This document shows, piece by piece, positions 37,590-46,692 of a stretch of DNA of 64,000 bases. The notes beneath the pieces were generated by a model that saw nothing but the letters and a program-made list of their open reading frames with translations, was not told the DNA's origin and ran no database searches. Positions within the stretch are counted from its first letter, which is position 1. Each line of letters begins with the position of its first letter. The DNA lies in assembly GCA_963705155.1 (NCBI GenBank), contig CAVPJC010000012.1, positions 1 to 64,000 of the forward strand. Reading direction: 5' to 3'. The DNA comes from CAVPJC01 sp963705155 (lineage in GTDB: Bacteria; Chloroflexota; Anaerolineae; Anaerolineales; UBA4823). The position numbers were made by a program, and so were the translations under genes.

Positions 37590-38171
37590 ATGCTAAGAGC
37601 CATCGACATCTCTTACTTTCAAGGCAAAATGCGCTGGGACGCCGCACTCGAAGTCTGGCATCCAGGCCGTTATCCTCGCGTGTGTGACGGTGTGTGGGAA
37701 GACCCGCAATTCCAGAACAACGCCAAAGCCCCCGTTCCGCTGCTCCGCCAGCCTTATCTAAACTTTTACGCCAACCAGTTACCCGAAGTCCAGGTCGACG
37801 CCTTTACCAACCTTGCCAAACATTACAACTGGCACTACCCGCCCATGCTCGACCTGGAGCCCAAGCAAGACCACCCCGACTTGCAAGCCCGCCTCTGGCA
37901 CGCCCTCATGCTACTAGAAAACCGCTTCGGTGGAGCCGTTCTGTACACCAACCAGTACAAGCTCAACAAACTCAAACTACCCCCGCGCTTCACCCGCTTT
38001 GGCCTGCATATCGCCAGGTGGAACGCCGCCGACCCCGGCATAAACATGCCCTGGTTTCCCGGCAAGCTCTTCGCCTGGCAGTTCAAAGTTGTACCCGGCC
38101 AGCTCTACGGCACAACCCCCACCAGCGCCGGCCGCCCCTACCCCAACATCGACCTCGATGTAATTTACTAA
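37590..38171 (+). CDS. GH25-type lysozyme (endolysin candidate)
   Basis: The 193-residue protein starts AIDISYFQGKMRWDAAL, the first GH25 strand with its catalytic-site Asp. It has PPMLDLEPK (the DLE motif) in the middle and ends LFAWQF...NIDLDVIY, as GH25 domains do. Between codons about 23 and 32 the frame looks locally shifted, since another frame reads GIQAVIL where the family has that motif, so two compensating indels are likely. It would cleave peptidoglycan glycan strands. No signal peptide, as usual for endolysins that need a holin. Confidence 0.82.
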   Translation: MLRAIDISYFQGKMRWDAALEVWHPGRYPRVCDGVWEDPQFQNNAKAPVPLLRQPYLNFYANQLPEVQVDAFTNLAKHYNWHYPPMLDLEPKQDHPDLQARLWHALMLLENRFGGAVLYTNQYKLNKLKLPPRFTRFGLHIARWNAADPGINMPWFPGKLFAWQFKVVPGQLYGTTPTSAGRPYPNIDLDVIY

Positions 38172-38180
38172 CTTTGTTTT

Positions 38181-38210
38181 CTTTGCGCTCTTTGCGCCTT
38201 TGCGTTTAAA
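38181..38210 (+). repeat. TTTGCG-type leader repeat
   Basis: CTTTGCGCTC, TTTGCGCC and TTTGCGTTTAAA in a row, followed by AAAAGGAG (38210-38217), precede the ATG at 38223. Confidence 0.85.
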
Positions 38211-38222
38211 AAAGGAGAAACA

Positions 38223-38501
38223 ATGGCTACTTACTCAGGACAAAAAACAGTCACAGCAGCCGGCACCGCCGAAAACATCACCGCCCAGCAAGTTAACTCT
38301 CCGGTCATGCTCAAAGCCCTCACCACCAACACCGGCCTTGTCTACGTCGGCAACATCTCAGACGACGTGACCAACGCCAACGGCATGCCCCTGGCTGCCG
38401 GCGACGTGGTCATCTTCGAATATGTCGGCAACCTGTCCTCCATCTGGGTTGACTCCGCCGTCAACGGCGAAGGCCTGGCCTGGCTGGTCTTAAATATCTA
38501 A
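38223..38501 (+). CDS. small beta-rich structural protein
   Basis: The intact 92-residue frame is rich in Thr, Val, Asn and Gly with short strands (PVMLKALTTNTGLVYVGNIS, GDVVIFEYVGNLSSIWVDS), like head decoration or fibre-attachment proteins of phages. It is one of the few phage-like genes here without a frame break. Function inferred only from composition and position. Confidence 0.5.
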   Translation: MATYSGQKTVTAAGTAENITAQQVNSPVMLKALTTNTGLVYVGNISDDVTNANGMPLAAGDVVIFEYVGNLSSIWVDSAVNGEGLAWLVLNI

Positions 38502-38506
38502 GGTTC

Positions 38507-38540
38507 TTCTGTGTTTATCCGTGTCCTTCGTGGTTAAGGT
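38507..38540 (+). repeat. degenerate leader repeat
   Basis: TTCTGTGTTTATCCGTGTCC runs into TTCGTGGTTAAGG, a hybrid of the ATCTGTG and TTTCGTG forms. The ATG at 38549 follows 9 nt later. Confidence 0.7.
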
Positions 38541-38548
38541 CTTAGCCT

Positions 38549-39796
38549 ATGAACCCATCCCTTTACGCCCCTCTCTTCGGCGGCCGCGCCTACTACTCCA
38601 AAATCCGCTCGCTCTTCGGCAGCGCGCTTATATCCTACCTGCCCTTCGATGACCCATCCGGCAGCACCGCCCGCGACGCCTCCAACCAATCCCGCACCGG
38701 CGCGCTGGGTGGAGCCACCCCGCCCACTTTCGGCGCAGCCGGCATAGGCGACGGAAAGACCGCCGTATCCGTGCCGGCCGCCACCGCCTTTATCAACTGG
38801 TACAGCGCCGGCCTCGCCGCCGCTTTCGACCCCGACGAAGGCACGTTCATGTGCTGGGGTAAGGTCTCAGGCGTGGCGGTCTGGTCTTCAGCCAGCACTC
38901 AATACATGGTTGCGCTCATGGCCGACGCCAGCAACCAGGTTCGCATCCTGCACCCTGGCACATGGAACGACTCGCTTAGTCACTTACCACACAGGCCGGC
39001 GGGACCAGCCGTTCCTACATCCTCACCATGGCCCCGACCGTCTGGTTTCACGTGGGCTGGTCGTGGTCAGCTTCCGGCGGCTATACGCGCATGTACCACA
39101 ACGGCGTGCAGGTCACACCCGATCAAGCCGCGCCCGGAGTGTGGGCAGGCGCACTCTCCAACACCCAAACCTGCCTCGGAGCCAACAACACCGCCGCCGC
39201 CTCGCCGTGGTCCGGCAGCCTGGCGCACGCCGTACTGCTTAACCGCCCGTGCACAGCCGCAGAAATCAACACCGTCTACTCCCTGGCCGCCCACCCCAAA
39301 CGCCTGTGCCGTGCTGGGTGACAGCATCCCCGCTTCTGGCTCCAGTGTTGTGCGCTGGACAAACTACCTCCCCGACCAATGGAACGGCGGCAGAGTGTCG
39401 CTCTTCAATCACGCCGTGGCCGCCCATTCCATCATGGCAAACATGGACGCCCAGACCGTCGCCGCCGCATCGGACAACGCCGACGTGATCATTGTCGCGC
39501 TTGGAACCAACGACGCCGACAACCCCGCCATCAATGCCGAGTACGAAGAAAACCTGAACGAGCTCAAAGCCAGCAACCCCCGCGCCATGATCTACGCAAT
39601 GGGAATACTCGACAAGACCGTCGCCGGAGACCGTGTGGCCGTAAACGTCCGCATAGCAGCAGCCGCCGCCGCCGCAGGCTGCACCTACTGGGACACCACC
39701 GGCTGGATAGTGCCAGCCACCGACACATCCGACGGCCTGCACCCCAACGCCGCCGGAGTAGCCAAGATCGTCACCCAAATCCTGGCCTTGTTATGA
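38549..39796 (+). CDS. LamG lectin-like domain fused to SGNH hydrolase, two frameshifts
   Basis: The N-terminal 240 or so residues look like a LamG/concanavalin domain (LISYLPFDDPSGSTARDAS, GTFMCWGKVSG and, after a shift near 38985, WFHVGWSWSASGGYTRMYHN, LNRPCTAAEINTVYSL). After a second shift near 39305 an SGNH hydrolase follows, with AVLGDSIPASGSS (Ser), VALGTNDADNP (Gly/Asn) and DGLHPNAAG (Asp/His), so all catalytic blocks are intact. The layout suits a tail-fibre or surface esterase that binds and deacylates a glycan. Confidence 0.75.
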   Translation: MNPSLYAPLFGGRAYYSKIRSLFGSALISYLPFDDPSGSTARDASNQSRTGALGGATPPTFGAAGIGDGKTAVSVPAATAFINWYSAGLAAAFDPDEGTFMCWGKVSGVAVWSSASTQYMVALMADASNQVRILHPGTWNDSLSHLPHRPAGPAVPTSSPWPRPSGFTWAGRGQLPAAIRACTTTACRSHPIKPRPECGQAHSPTPKPASEPTTPPPPRRGPAAWRTPYCLTARAQPQKSTPSTPWPPTPNACAVLGDSIPASGSSVVRWTNYLPDQWNGGRVSLFNHAVAAHSIMANMDAQTVAAASDNADVIIVALGTNDADNPAINAEYEENLNELKASNPRAMIYAMGILDKTVAGDRVAVNVRIAAAAAAAGCTYWDTTGWIVPATDTSDGLHPNAAGVAKIVTQILALL

Positions 39797-39800
39797 AATT

Positions 39801-39894
39801 CTTTTCGATCTTTCGTGGTTAAAGGTTTTATCTGTGTTCATCTGTGTTCATCTGTGGTTAAAGCCTTTGCTCTTCTCAGCGTCTCTGCATAAAG
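39801..39894 (+). repeat. triple leader repeat (TTTCGTG, ATCTGTG and TTTGCG-like)
   Basis: All three forms follow one another: a TTCGTGGTTAAAGG copy (39801-39828), ATCTGTG x3 ending GGTTAAAG (39830-39863), and a degenerate CTTCTCAGCGTCTCTGC copy up to AAAG (39866-39894). The ATG is at 39900. Confidence 0.8.
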
Positions 39895-39899
39895 TCCCT

Positions 39900-40252
39900 A
39901 TGAACACCACGTCCCCACGCACCCGCCCCAAACGCTGCCCCAAATGCAAACGCCACCTGCCCCTCGCCCACTTCTGGCGAAACCCCGGCACACGCGACGG
40001 CCACACCAACTGGTGTATCACCTGCACACGCGAAGCCGACCGCTCCCACTACGCCCAGCCCGCCGGCTTCGCCCCCGTCCCGGTTGGCGTCACCGTCTGG
40101 GAACGCCAGGGTAGGGACGCAAGCTTGCGCCCAGGCCCTACGAACCCCCCGCCATCACCTTTGAAACCGACCTCGAAACCCGCGCCGGCTCTCCGCTTTG
40201 CCCGACGCCCGTCTACCCCCTGCCACAATCGGAACTAGACAAATGCCATTGA
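39900..40252 (+). CDS. zinc-ribbon protein, frame broken near its end
   Basis: The N-terminus has CPKCKRHLPLAHFWRN and NWCITCTREADR, a four-Cys zinc ribbon like those of HNH-associated or phage DNA-binding proteins. A shift near 40130 leads to PYEPPAITFETDLETRAGSP and a TGA at 40250-40252. About 117 residues in all. No HNH catalytic residues are seen, so this is a zinc-ribbon protein only. Confidence 0.6.
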
Positions 40253-40260
40253 CTTTCCCC

Positions 40261-40340
40261 CTTTCGTGTATTTCGTGTATTTCGTGTTTTAAATTTTGTT
40301 TTGGTTTATCTTTGCGCTCTTTGCGCCTTTGCGGTTAAAA
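40261..40340 (+). repeat. TTTCGTG plus TTTGCG leader repeats before portal gene
   Basis: Three TTTCGTG units end in TTTTAAA (40261-40293), then three TTTGCG units end in GGTTAAAA (40310-40340). AAAAAGG then sits 7 nt before the portal ATG at 40351. Confidence 0.85.
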
Positions 40341-40350
40341 AGGTTTCCCC

Positions 40351-41880
40351 ATGCCTGACACATTCTTAACCCGTCTCACCAAACGCCTCTTCTCTTCCAC
40401 CATCGACGCCCAGGTTAACTCCCGCGTCGCCCTCGCCGTGCGCGCCCTCGACGACGTCACCGACCGCAGCTTCACGGCCAGCACCTACCCCCGCGACCGC
40501 CACGACTACGACCGCGCCGAAGTGTTGCAAGACGCCCTCGACGCCTGGCGGCAGAACCCGATCGCCCGCCGTATCGTGGAGCTAACCAGCCAGTACGTGG
40601 TAGGCGGCGGACTCGGCATCGAGTGCAAGCACGAACGCACCCACCGATTCTTGCGCCAGTGGTGGGAACACCGGCTAAACCGCATGCCCATGCGCGCCTT
40701 CGACCTATGCGACGAGCTGTCACGCACCGGTAACTTGTTCATCGTCATCAGCACCGACCCCGCCGGCATGTCCTACATTCGCGCCATCCCAACCGCCGAC
40801 GTGCTGGAGATCGAGACCGAACCCAACGACGTCGAGCAGGAGATCGCCATCTGGGAAGCCCCACGCACAGACGGAACCGGCCCCGAACCGACAAGCGGCC
40901 CAAATGGTGTGCTAGGCGTGCGCTAGGACGGCCTACAACGAGAAAAAAGACACACCCTCGAGCAATATGACCTTTGAGCCTGTAATCGTGCATTACAGCG
41001 TAAATCGACCGGTTGGCGCAAAGTGGGGTGAGAGCGATCTTGCCCCCGTTCTACGCTGGTTGGCGCGTTATTCCGCCTGGCTGGAAGACCGCGCCAGGCT
41101 GAACCGATACCGGCAGGCTTTCGTGTACGTGGTAAAGGCGCAGTTCAATTCACAGGCCGAACGACTCCAGAGACAGGCCGAGCTAAACGCCAACCCGCCC
41201 AACCCCGGCTCTATTCTGGTAGCAGACGCAACCGAAGAATGGTCGATCATGGCCCCCAGCCTGGCATCCCACGAAGCCGGAGAAGACGGACTCGCACTCA
41301 AGAAAATGATTGCCGCAGGAAGCGGCAACCCGCTGCACTTCCTGGCAGAGCCCGAGAGCAGCACGCGCACCACCGCCGAGAGTGCAGGCGGTCCAACCTT
41401 CCGGCACTACGAACAGCGCCAGCAGTTTTTCATCTGGATGATGCGCGATCTCGCCCAGATCGTCGTCAAACGTAGAGCCCACGTCGACAGCAACGTAAGA
41501 CCCAAAGCCGAAATACTGGTCAAGGGCACCGACATCTCCGCCCGCGACAACGCAGCCCTGGCAGTCGCCAGCTCAACAATCGCCAACAGCTTTCGTGCTC
41601 TTCCGCGATCGTGGCTTGATCGACGACAGCGAGTTTTTACGTCTGGTCTACCGCTTTGCCGGCGAAGTCGTTGACGTGGAAGATATGCTCCGCCGCGGCC
41701 TGATCAAGATCGACCCGCGCACCGGCGACCCCATCCCAACAGCCAACTACCAACCCGCCAGCCCCAGACCCGGCGCGCACCTCACCCGCCGCCAAACCCG
41801 GCGGCCCCACCGAACCGCCCGGCATCAACATCAAACCCATCAAGATCGACCCCCTCACCGGAGAGCCACCCAACCAATGA
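40351..41880 (+). CDS. phage portal protein, frameshifted
   Basis: The first frame gives NPIARRIVELTSQYVVGGGL, FLRQWWEHRLNRMPMRAFDL and SRTGNLFIVIS, the usual portal core. After an indel near 40920, FEPVIVHYSVNRPVGAKWGE, SDLAPVLRWLARYSAWLEDR and MRDLAQIVVKRR follow. Shifts near 41595 and 41760 lead to FRDRGLIDDSEFLRLVYRFA and a C-terminal INIKPIKIDPLTGEPPNQ tail. The total of about 510 residues is normal. It forms the dodecameric ring for DNA entry at one capsid vertex. Confidence 0.82.
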
Positions 41881-41888
41881 ACGCTTTT

Positions 41889-41950
41889 ATCTGTGTATTC
41901 GGTTCATCTGTGGTTAACTTCTTTGCGTCCCTTCGCGCCTTTGTGGTTAA
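41889..41950 (+). repeat. ATCTGTG plus TTTGCG leader repeats
   Basis: ATCTGTG units ending GGTTAA (41889-41917) are followed by a CTTTGCG/CTTCGCG/CTTTGTG copy ending GGTTAA (41919-41950). AAAAGGAG comes next. Confidence 0.8.
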
Positions 41951-41978
41951 GGATTTGAAAAGGAGCCCACGCCAACCA

Positions 41979-42260
41979 ATGAATGGTATCAGCGTACAAC
42001 GCGCCGCACAAATCCACGGCCAGCTGGACACACACCCAGAGTACGACATCATAGCCGTTGCCCGCTGCGCCCACGAAGCCGCTCGTGGGCTCAGCCTGCC
42101 AGTACATGGGACAGTCCACATATCCAGGCGCGCATCGCATGAAGTCTTAAGTTATGCCGCAGACCTGGAGCTTACCAAAGACCGCTGCGGTAACAGACGT
42201 GACGATCATCTGGGAACCGTAAGCGTGCATAAAAAAGCGTGCAAAAGCCTAGTGTTATAG
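41979..42260 (+). CDS. hypothetical module protein, 93 aa
   Basis: It begins MNGISVQRAAQIHGQLDTHP and continues YDIIAVARCAHEAARGLSLP, with an alternating charged and helical pattern up to about residue 60. The tail has poor codon use and may be out of frame. An AAAAGGAG site lies 14 nt upstream of the ATG. No recognised family. Confidence 0.4.
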   Translation: MNGISVQRAAQIHGQLDTHPEYDIIAVARCAHEAARGLSLPVHGTVHISRRASHEVLSYAADLELTKDRCGNRRDDHLGTVSVHKKACKSLVL

Positions 42261-42303
42261 CCACCCCACCGCTAAAAGCCTGGGGTGGGGGAGGGGTATA
42301 TGA

Positions 42304-42546
42304 GTGATTATTCGAGTCCCGATGAGCGTAATTATCGTTATGGTTTTTGCCGCCATGTTTCTTGGCATCGGTTTCTTTGTGGACGCCGGGCGCGAATGGC
42401 GCAGCCTGGTCATGGTTATCCGCTTGCTGGGGGTGGGCTTTGGCCTGGTGATGCTGGTCATGTTGCTCGACCTGGCTGTACACCGCGGCGCAGAACGCCG
42501 GCGAGAACTGGGCGCCGCTTCCGTGTACGCGCCAGCAGGTATCTAG
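42304..42546 (+). CDS. small two-helix membrane protein (holin candidate)
   Basis: The 80-residue product has two hydrophobic helices (VIIVMVFAAMFLGIGFFV, LLGVGFGLVMLVMLLDLAV) and a basic C-terminus (HRGAERRRE), the layout of class II holins. It starts at GTG 42304 or ATG 42322. A GC-rich hairpin CCACCCCA/TGGGGTGG lies just upstream at about 42261-42290. The lysozyme is encoded 4 kb away, so the holin role is only a guess. Confidence 0.5.
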   Translation: MIIRVPMSVIIVMVFAAMFLGIGFFVDAGREWRSLVMVIRLLGVGFGLVMLVMLLDLAVHRGAERRRELGAASVYAPAGI

Positions 42547-42591
42547 CCAGCAGCCTTAAAAGGACTATCGCAAGCCCAAAGCGATTATGTC

Positions 42592-42892
42592 ATGGCTTAC
42601 GCTGTATCCTTCGAGATCATCCCCGGCGACATACCCCAAACATTTATCCGTTGTGGCGGCGGGCTGGTGCCGCACTTATACGCCGTGGACTTCTTCACCG
42701 CTTCACAATCCAGCTATCCCAACCTGTGGCCTATACGCGACGCCGGCCAACTGGGGAACTGGAAAGGCGCACGCCGGTTCTCAGAAATGCTCACCCGCGC
42801 TTGCATCGACGCACGGACTTGCCAGGCGCGGCGCAGGCCCGGACAGCGCAGAACTAACCGTAGAAATTGAACGAGCCGCCAGCATGGTTTAA
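42592..42892 (+). CDS. hypothetical module protein, frameshifted
   Basis: The first frame reads MAYAVSFEIIPGDIPQTFIR and PNLWPIRDAGQLGNWKGARR. After an indel near 42810 the other frame ends GPDSAELTVEIERAASMV with TAA. About 100 residues, soluble, no known family. It ends 15 bp before the next gene. Confidence 0.45.
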
Positions 42893-42907
42893 GGTGGAGC
42901 TTTAAAC

Positions 42908-43334
42908 ATGGAACCCAAAGACAACGAATACAACGTGACCTATGACGACTACATGCGCGAGAAAGAAATACAAGACCGCGAGTATAGAGCCGAACAGCGC
43001 AGACTAAAAGCCATTTACGCAAAAACCTACACCCGCGACAACACCACCCTGGAAGACGTCTACCAATGCTACATCCAGCACGGCGAAGCCGAAGCCCGCG
43101 CCCGCTACGCCCACCTGTGGCCCGAATTAGACTACACGTCTACCCCCGATCTGGTCAGACCTGCACAACTGGAAGAGAAAGAAGAAATCGTCAAGCCACT
43201 ACCAGAAGGCGAACCCCTATCACCAATAGAAAATATGTTCTTTACATTCCTTTTCTTTTTCGCTATATTTATTGCATGCTTCGCCTGCTACGGCCTTTAC
43301 AAATACCTCATGTACCTGGCCCAGCCTTATAAGG
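42908..43334 (+). CDS. charged protein with one membrane helix
   Basis: Residues 1-105 are highly charged (DDYMREKEIQDREYRAEQRR), followed by a strong helix (MFFTFLFFFAIFIACFACYG). The open frame runs on through the next repeat to 43462, but the natural stop is probably the TAA at 43329-43331 in another frame, just before the repeat. So a small indel is likely. It could be a spanin-like or holin-like protein, but no motif supports a call. Confidence 0.45.
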
Positions 43335-43340
43335 TTTTGT

Positions 43341-43370
43341 CTTTGCGCATCTTTGCGCCTTTGTGGTTAA
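43341..43370 (+). repeat. TTTGCG-type leader repeat
   Basis: CTTTGCGCAT, CTTTGCGCC and TTTGTGGTTAA, followed by AAAAAGGAG, sit 5 nt before the ATG at 43386. Confidence 0.85.
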
Positions 43371-43385
43371 TAAAAAGGAGTATCT

Positions 43386-43942
43386 ATGTCCGAACCAGAA
43401 ACCCAACCCCAACGCGTAACCCTCACCGCCCAGGCCACCGTCAACCCGGCCGGCGAGTTTGAAATCCTCGCCATCACCGCCGGCGAAGGCAACGGCTGGA
43501 CATTCTCAGAGACCGTCCTGCAAGAATCTTTGCAGCTGTGGGACGGCATCGACTGCTTTGTCGACCACGGCGGTTGGTTTACTTCCAACCGTTCCATTCG
43601 CGATCTTGCCGGCAGTCCTGCACTCCGTTGCCTGGAACAGCGAGAAGAAAGGCATCCAGGCCACGCTAAAGGCATTGGGACCATCCGCCGACATTATCAC
43701 CGAGATCGGCCGCCAGGTTCTCTGCATCCGAAGGCCCAAAACCCAACATCGGTTTCAGCGCCGACGTACAATTCACGGCGAAACAACGCCAGGTAATGAC
43801 CATCACTCGCGTACATTCGGTCGATCTGGTCTACAAACCCGCACGCGGCGGCCAATTCATCCGCGCACTCAATCGAACAAGGAGAGAATATGTCAGAACA
43901 ATCAGCACACCCAACCACCGCCGCCCAGGACTCAGAACTTGA
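43386..43942 (+). CDS. prohead protease-like protein, frameshifted
   Basis: Three frames join: VTLTAQATVNPAGEFEILAI, WDGIDCFVDHGGWFTSNRSI RDLAG with a conserved His; then LHSVAWNSEKKGIQATLKAL and SADIITEIGRQVL; then PNIGFSADVQFTAK and ITRVHSVDLVYKPARGGQFI. This matches the layout of capsid maturation proteases encoded just before capsid genes. The final frame overlaps the start of the capsid gene at 43890. The Ser nucleophile is not certain (GFSADV is a candidate). Confidence 0.6.
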
Positions 43943-45355
43943 ATCCATGCGGAAACTGCTGCAGGTCCAAACCGAGCAGCAGCGTATCAGCCAGGAAGCC
44001 GAAGCCGCCCGCCAGGTGCGCTTGCAAATGTGCGAGTATTTGCTCGACGCCGGTCTTGCCGCTTCAAAACTTCCCGCCCCCATGCAGACGCACGTCAAAG
44101 AGCAGTTCAGCGGTAAGGTCTTCGAGCCCGCCGACCTGACCAAAGCCATCGACGCAGCCCGCGAGCTGGTATCGTCATTGACCGGCGCGGCATCCGTGAC
44201 CGGCCCGACCGGTCGTATTCCGGCATGTTCAACAGCGAAGACCAACTCCAGGCCGCCGTTGACGATCTGTTCGGCGCGCCACGTGACGCAGGCTCCAACG
44301 GCTTGCAGGCCGCCGCGCCTGTCCGGTGTCCGCGAGCTGTATCTCATGCTCACCGGCGACGACGATCTGCACGGCGGTTTCTACCCTTCCCGCGTGCGCC
44401 TGGCCACCACCGCCGACTTTACCGGCCTGGTCAAGAACGCCCTCAACAAGATCGTGGTCAACCAGTGGCAGGAGCTTGGGCGCGCCGGGTACGACTGGTG
44501 GACGCGCATCACCGCGCAGAGAGTCTTCAACAGCCTGCAAGGCATCACCGGAACCCTGGTCGGCACAGTCGGCACGCTGCCCGTCGTTGCAGAAGGCGCA
44601 GAGTACACCGAGCTTGCCATCGGCGACAGCCCCGAAACCGCCAGCTTCGTCAAGTACGGCGGCTACATCCCGCTCACCCTGGAGCTCATCGACCGGGACG
44701 AAACCCGCAAGCTGCAGAGCCTACCCCCGCGAGCTGGCCAACGCCGGCCTCCGCCGTATCTCCGGCCTGGTTGCCGCCATCTTCACCGACAACTCCGGCA
44801 TCGGCCCCACCATGGCAGACACCGGCGCGCTGTTCAATGCCACCGCCGTTACCACCGCCGGCGGGCATGCCAACCTGCTTGACCACCGCCCTGGCCGGCG
44901 CAGAATGGGAAGTGGTCAGCACCGCCGTGTACAACCAGCCCATGCTCATCAAGCAGGCGGCCGGCTACTACGGCACAGGCCCAAAGCAGGCCATCAACCC
45001 GCGCTTCTGTGTTGTCCCCCGCACCCTGGAGCTGACCGCCAAGAAAATCCTCTACCCGTCCTGGGAGAACGCCACCAACATCTACAGCGAGAACCAGCAG
45101 CAAGGCAGCATGGGCGACGTGGTCGTCGTGCCAGAATGGACCGACGCCAACAACTGGGCCGCCGTGTGCGATCCCCGCATCGCCCCGGCCATCTTTGTTG
45201 GCGCGCGCTTTGGCATCATGCCCGAAATGTTCATCGCCAGCAACGAGCTCAGCCCGGCCGTCTTCATGAACGACGAGCACCGCCTGAAGGTCCGCCACTT
45301 CCTCGCCGTGTGGGTCAACGACTTCCGCCCCCTGCACAAGAGCAACGTTGCTTAG
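43890..45355 (+). CDS. major capsid protein with N-terminal scaffold-like domain, several frameshifts
   Basis: An N-terminal helical segment (LESMRKLLQVQTEQQRISQE, AKLPAPMQTHVKEQ-like region) is followed by the coat domain across at least four indels. It reads SGVRELYLMLTGDDDLHGGF, NKIVVNQWQELGRAGYDWWT, GTLVGTVGTLPVVAEGAEYT, ELANAGLRRISGLVAAIFTD, KQAINPRFCVVPRTLELTAK and RLKVRHFLAVWVND. This is the pattern of Mu/HK97-type capsid proteins. AAGGAGAG precedes the ATG. About 485 residues if repaired. Confidence 0.78.
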
Positions 45356-45433
45356 ACTGGTTTTCGTTAGCGATCTTTCGCCTTGCGCTCTACCAATCTC
45401 AAAGACTCATCGACTCGAAAGGACTAATTCATC

Positions 45434-45944
45434 ATGGGTTACGTACACGACACCGCCATGTCACAATACATCAGCCCCGCCGACTCTATGTACTCGGCGG
45501 GCACCTGGACCGACACCCAGGCCACCAACGTTTGGAGCAAGAACCGCACCGCCGCCGACGCCGCCTTCAACATCTACATCCCCATCCCCATCCCGCAGAA
45601 CAGCGTCGCGTTGAAAGGCAGCAAGCTGGTAGCATCGACCTGTATTGGGTGGTTGCCACCGCCGCAATGGACGCCGTTGCAGCCGCCATCTACAAGGCCA
45701 CCCTGCCCGCCAACGGCGCAGCCCACGCCGCGCCCACCGCAATCACGTTCAGCTACGACACAGGCCACGACACCGCCGCCGAGCGTCTCACGCTGGACGA
45801 ACACAAGATGACGTTCACCATCACTACCCCCGCCTGGCTGGACGACGACGACGTGTACTTCGTCGAGCTGCAATGCGACGCCGCAGCAACCAGCGTCTTC
45901 AAGTATCCACGGCGCACGCGCCAACTTTCACGTTCCGGGTATAA
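45434..45944 (+). CDS. small structural protein A, frameshifted
   Basis: The first frame reads MGYVHDTAMSQYISPADSMY and FNIYIPIPIPQNSV. After an indel near 45630 it continues IDLYWVVATAAMDAVAAAIY, KATLPANGAAHAAPTAITFS and LDDDDVYFVELQCDAAATSV, ending near the TAA at 45942-45944. Beta-rich, about 165 residues. It shares the PANGAAHAA segment and overall plan with the next gene, so the two are probably tandem paralogues such as decoration or fibre-knob proteins. Confidence 0.55.
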
Positions 45945-45965
45945 ACCCGCAAGGGTTGTATATCA

Positions 45966-46002
45966 GCCGGCGGGGGTGCCCCTCCCCGCACGCCCCGCCG
46001 GC
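45966..46002 (+). terminator. GC-rich hairpin after structural protein A
   Basis: GCCGGCGGGG (45966-45975) pairs with CCCCGCCGGC (45993-46002), a 10-bp stem. AAGAAAAG rather than a T-run follows, so termination is uncertain. Confidence 0.45.
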
Positions 46003-46044
46003 CAGCATAAGAAAAGCTGACTTGGGCGAGTCAGAACCACCACC

Positions 46045-46089
46045 GGCCGGCGGGCGCACGTTGTACCCAACGCTCCACGCCCGCCGGCC
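46045..46089 (+). terminator. second GC-rich hairpin, terminator-like
   Basis: GGCCGGCGGGCG (46045-46056) pairs perfectly over 12 bp with CGCCCGCCGGCC (46078-46089), followed by ATTTATTTAG. It shares sequence with the hairpin 70 bp upstream, so the two form a tandem pair. Confidence 0.55.
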
Positions 46090-46110
46090 ATTTATTTAGT
46101 AGTAGATTTT

Positions 46111-46148
46111 CATCTGTGTCTCTGTGTTCATCTGTGGTTAAAGGTTTT
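46111..46148 (+). repeat. ATCTGTG-type leader repeat
   Basis: CATCTGTGTC, TCTGTGTTCA and TCTGTGGTTAAAGG end 5 nt before the ATG at 46150; AAAGG at 46140-46144 is the probable ribosome site. Confidence 0.85.
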
Positions 46149-46149
46149 C

Positions 46150-46642
46150 ATGGCCTACTTCCACAACAAAACCTCTTCCTTCTTCCTCCGCCCAACCCTC
46201 GCCATGGGTAAAGATCCGCCGGCGCATCTTACTCCGTGCTCTCGACCGGCCACATCTGGGGAGTGGAACTGAACTTCGCCGGCGATGACGAAGCCTGGAT
46301 ATTTACCCCAGTCAGCATACCCCAGGCAGACAGCCCATACGGTATCTACATCAAGACCATCGACATTTACTACCAGGTCTACAGCACCTTGCCGGGCATA
46401 CGCTACTTTGGCCTGGCAAAGTCAACCATGCCCGCCAACGGAGCAGCCCACGCCGCAACCGAGACCGACGCCTGACGCTTATCCAACGTCGAAGGCTATC
46501 ACGTTGACCGCATCACCCTGGCCGCTCCAGTCTGGCTGTCCACCGACCGACAAATACCATGCCTCTTTTCGTCGACACATCCTCCGCCACATGGGACATT
46601 CTGCTCTACGGCTATCGTTTGAACTGCGAGCTAAGGCTGTGA
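46150..46642 (+). CDS. small structural protein B, frameshifted
   Basis: The N-terminus MAYFHNKTSSFFLRPTLAMG is followed, after a shift near 46215, by WGVELNFAGDDEAWIFTPVS, IYIKTIDIYYQVYSTLPGIR and KSTMPANGAAHAATETDA. Further shifts lead to SNVEGYHVDRITLAAPVWLS and FVDTSSATWDILLYGYRL, ending at TGA 46640-46642. It resembles structural protein A. About 160 residues. Function unknown. Confidence 0.5.
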
Positions 46643-46644
46643 TT

Positions 46645-46676
46645 TATCTGTGTTCATCTGTGTCTATCTGTGGTTA
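46645..46676 (+). repeat. ATCTGTG-type leader repeat
   Basis: TATCTGTGTTC, ATCTGTGTCT and ATCTGTGGTTA, then GAAAGGG (46678-46684), precede the ATG at 46693. Confidence 0.85.
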
Positions 46677-46692
46677 TGAAAGGGTTTAAGTT

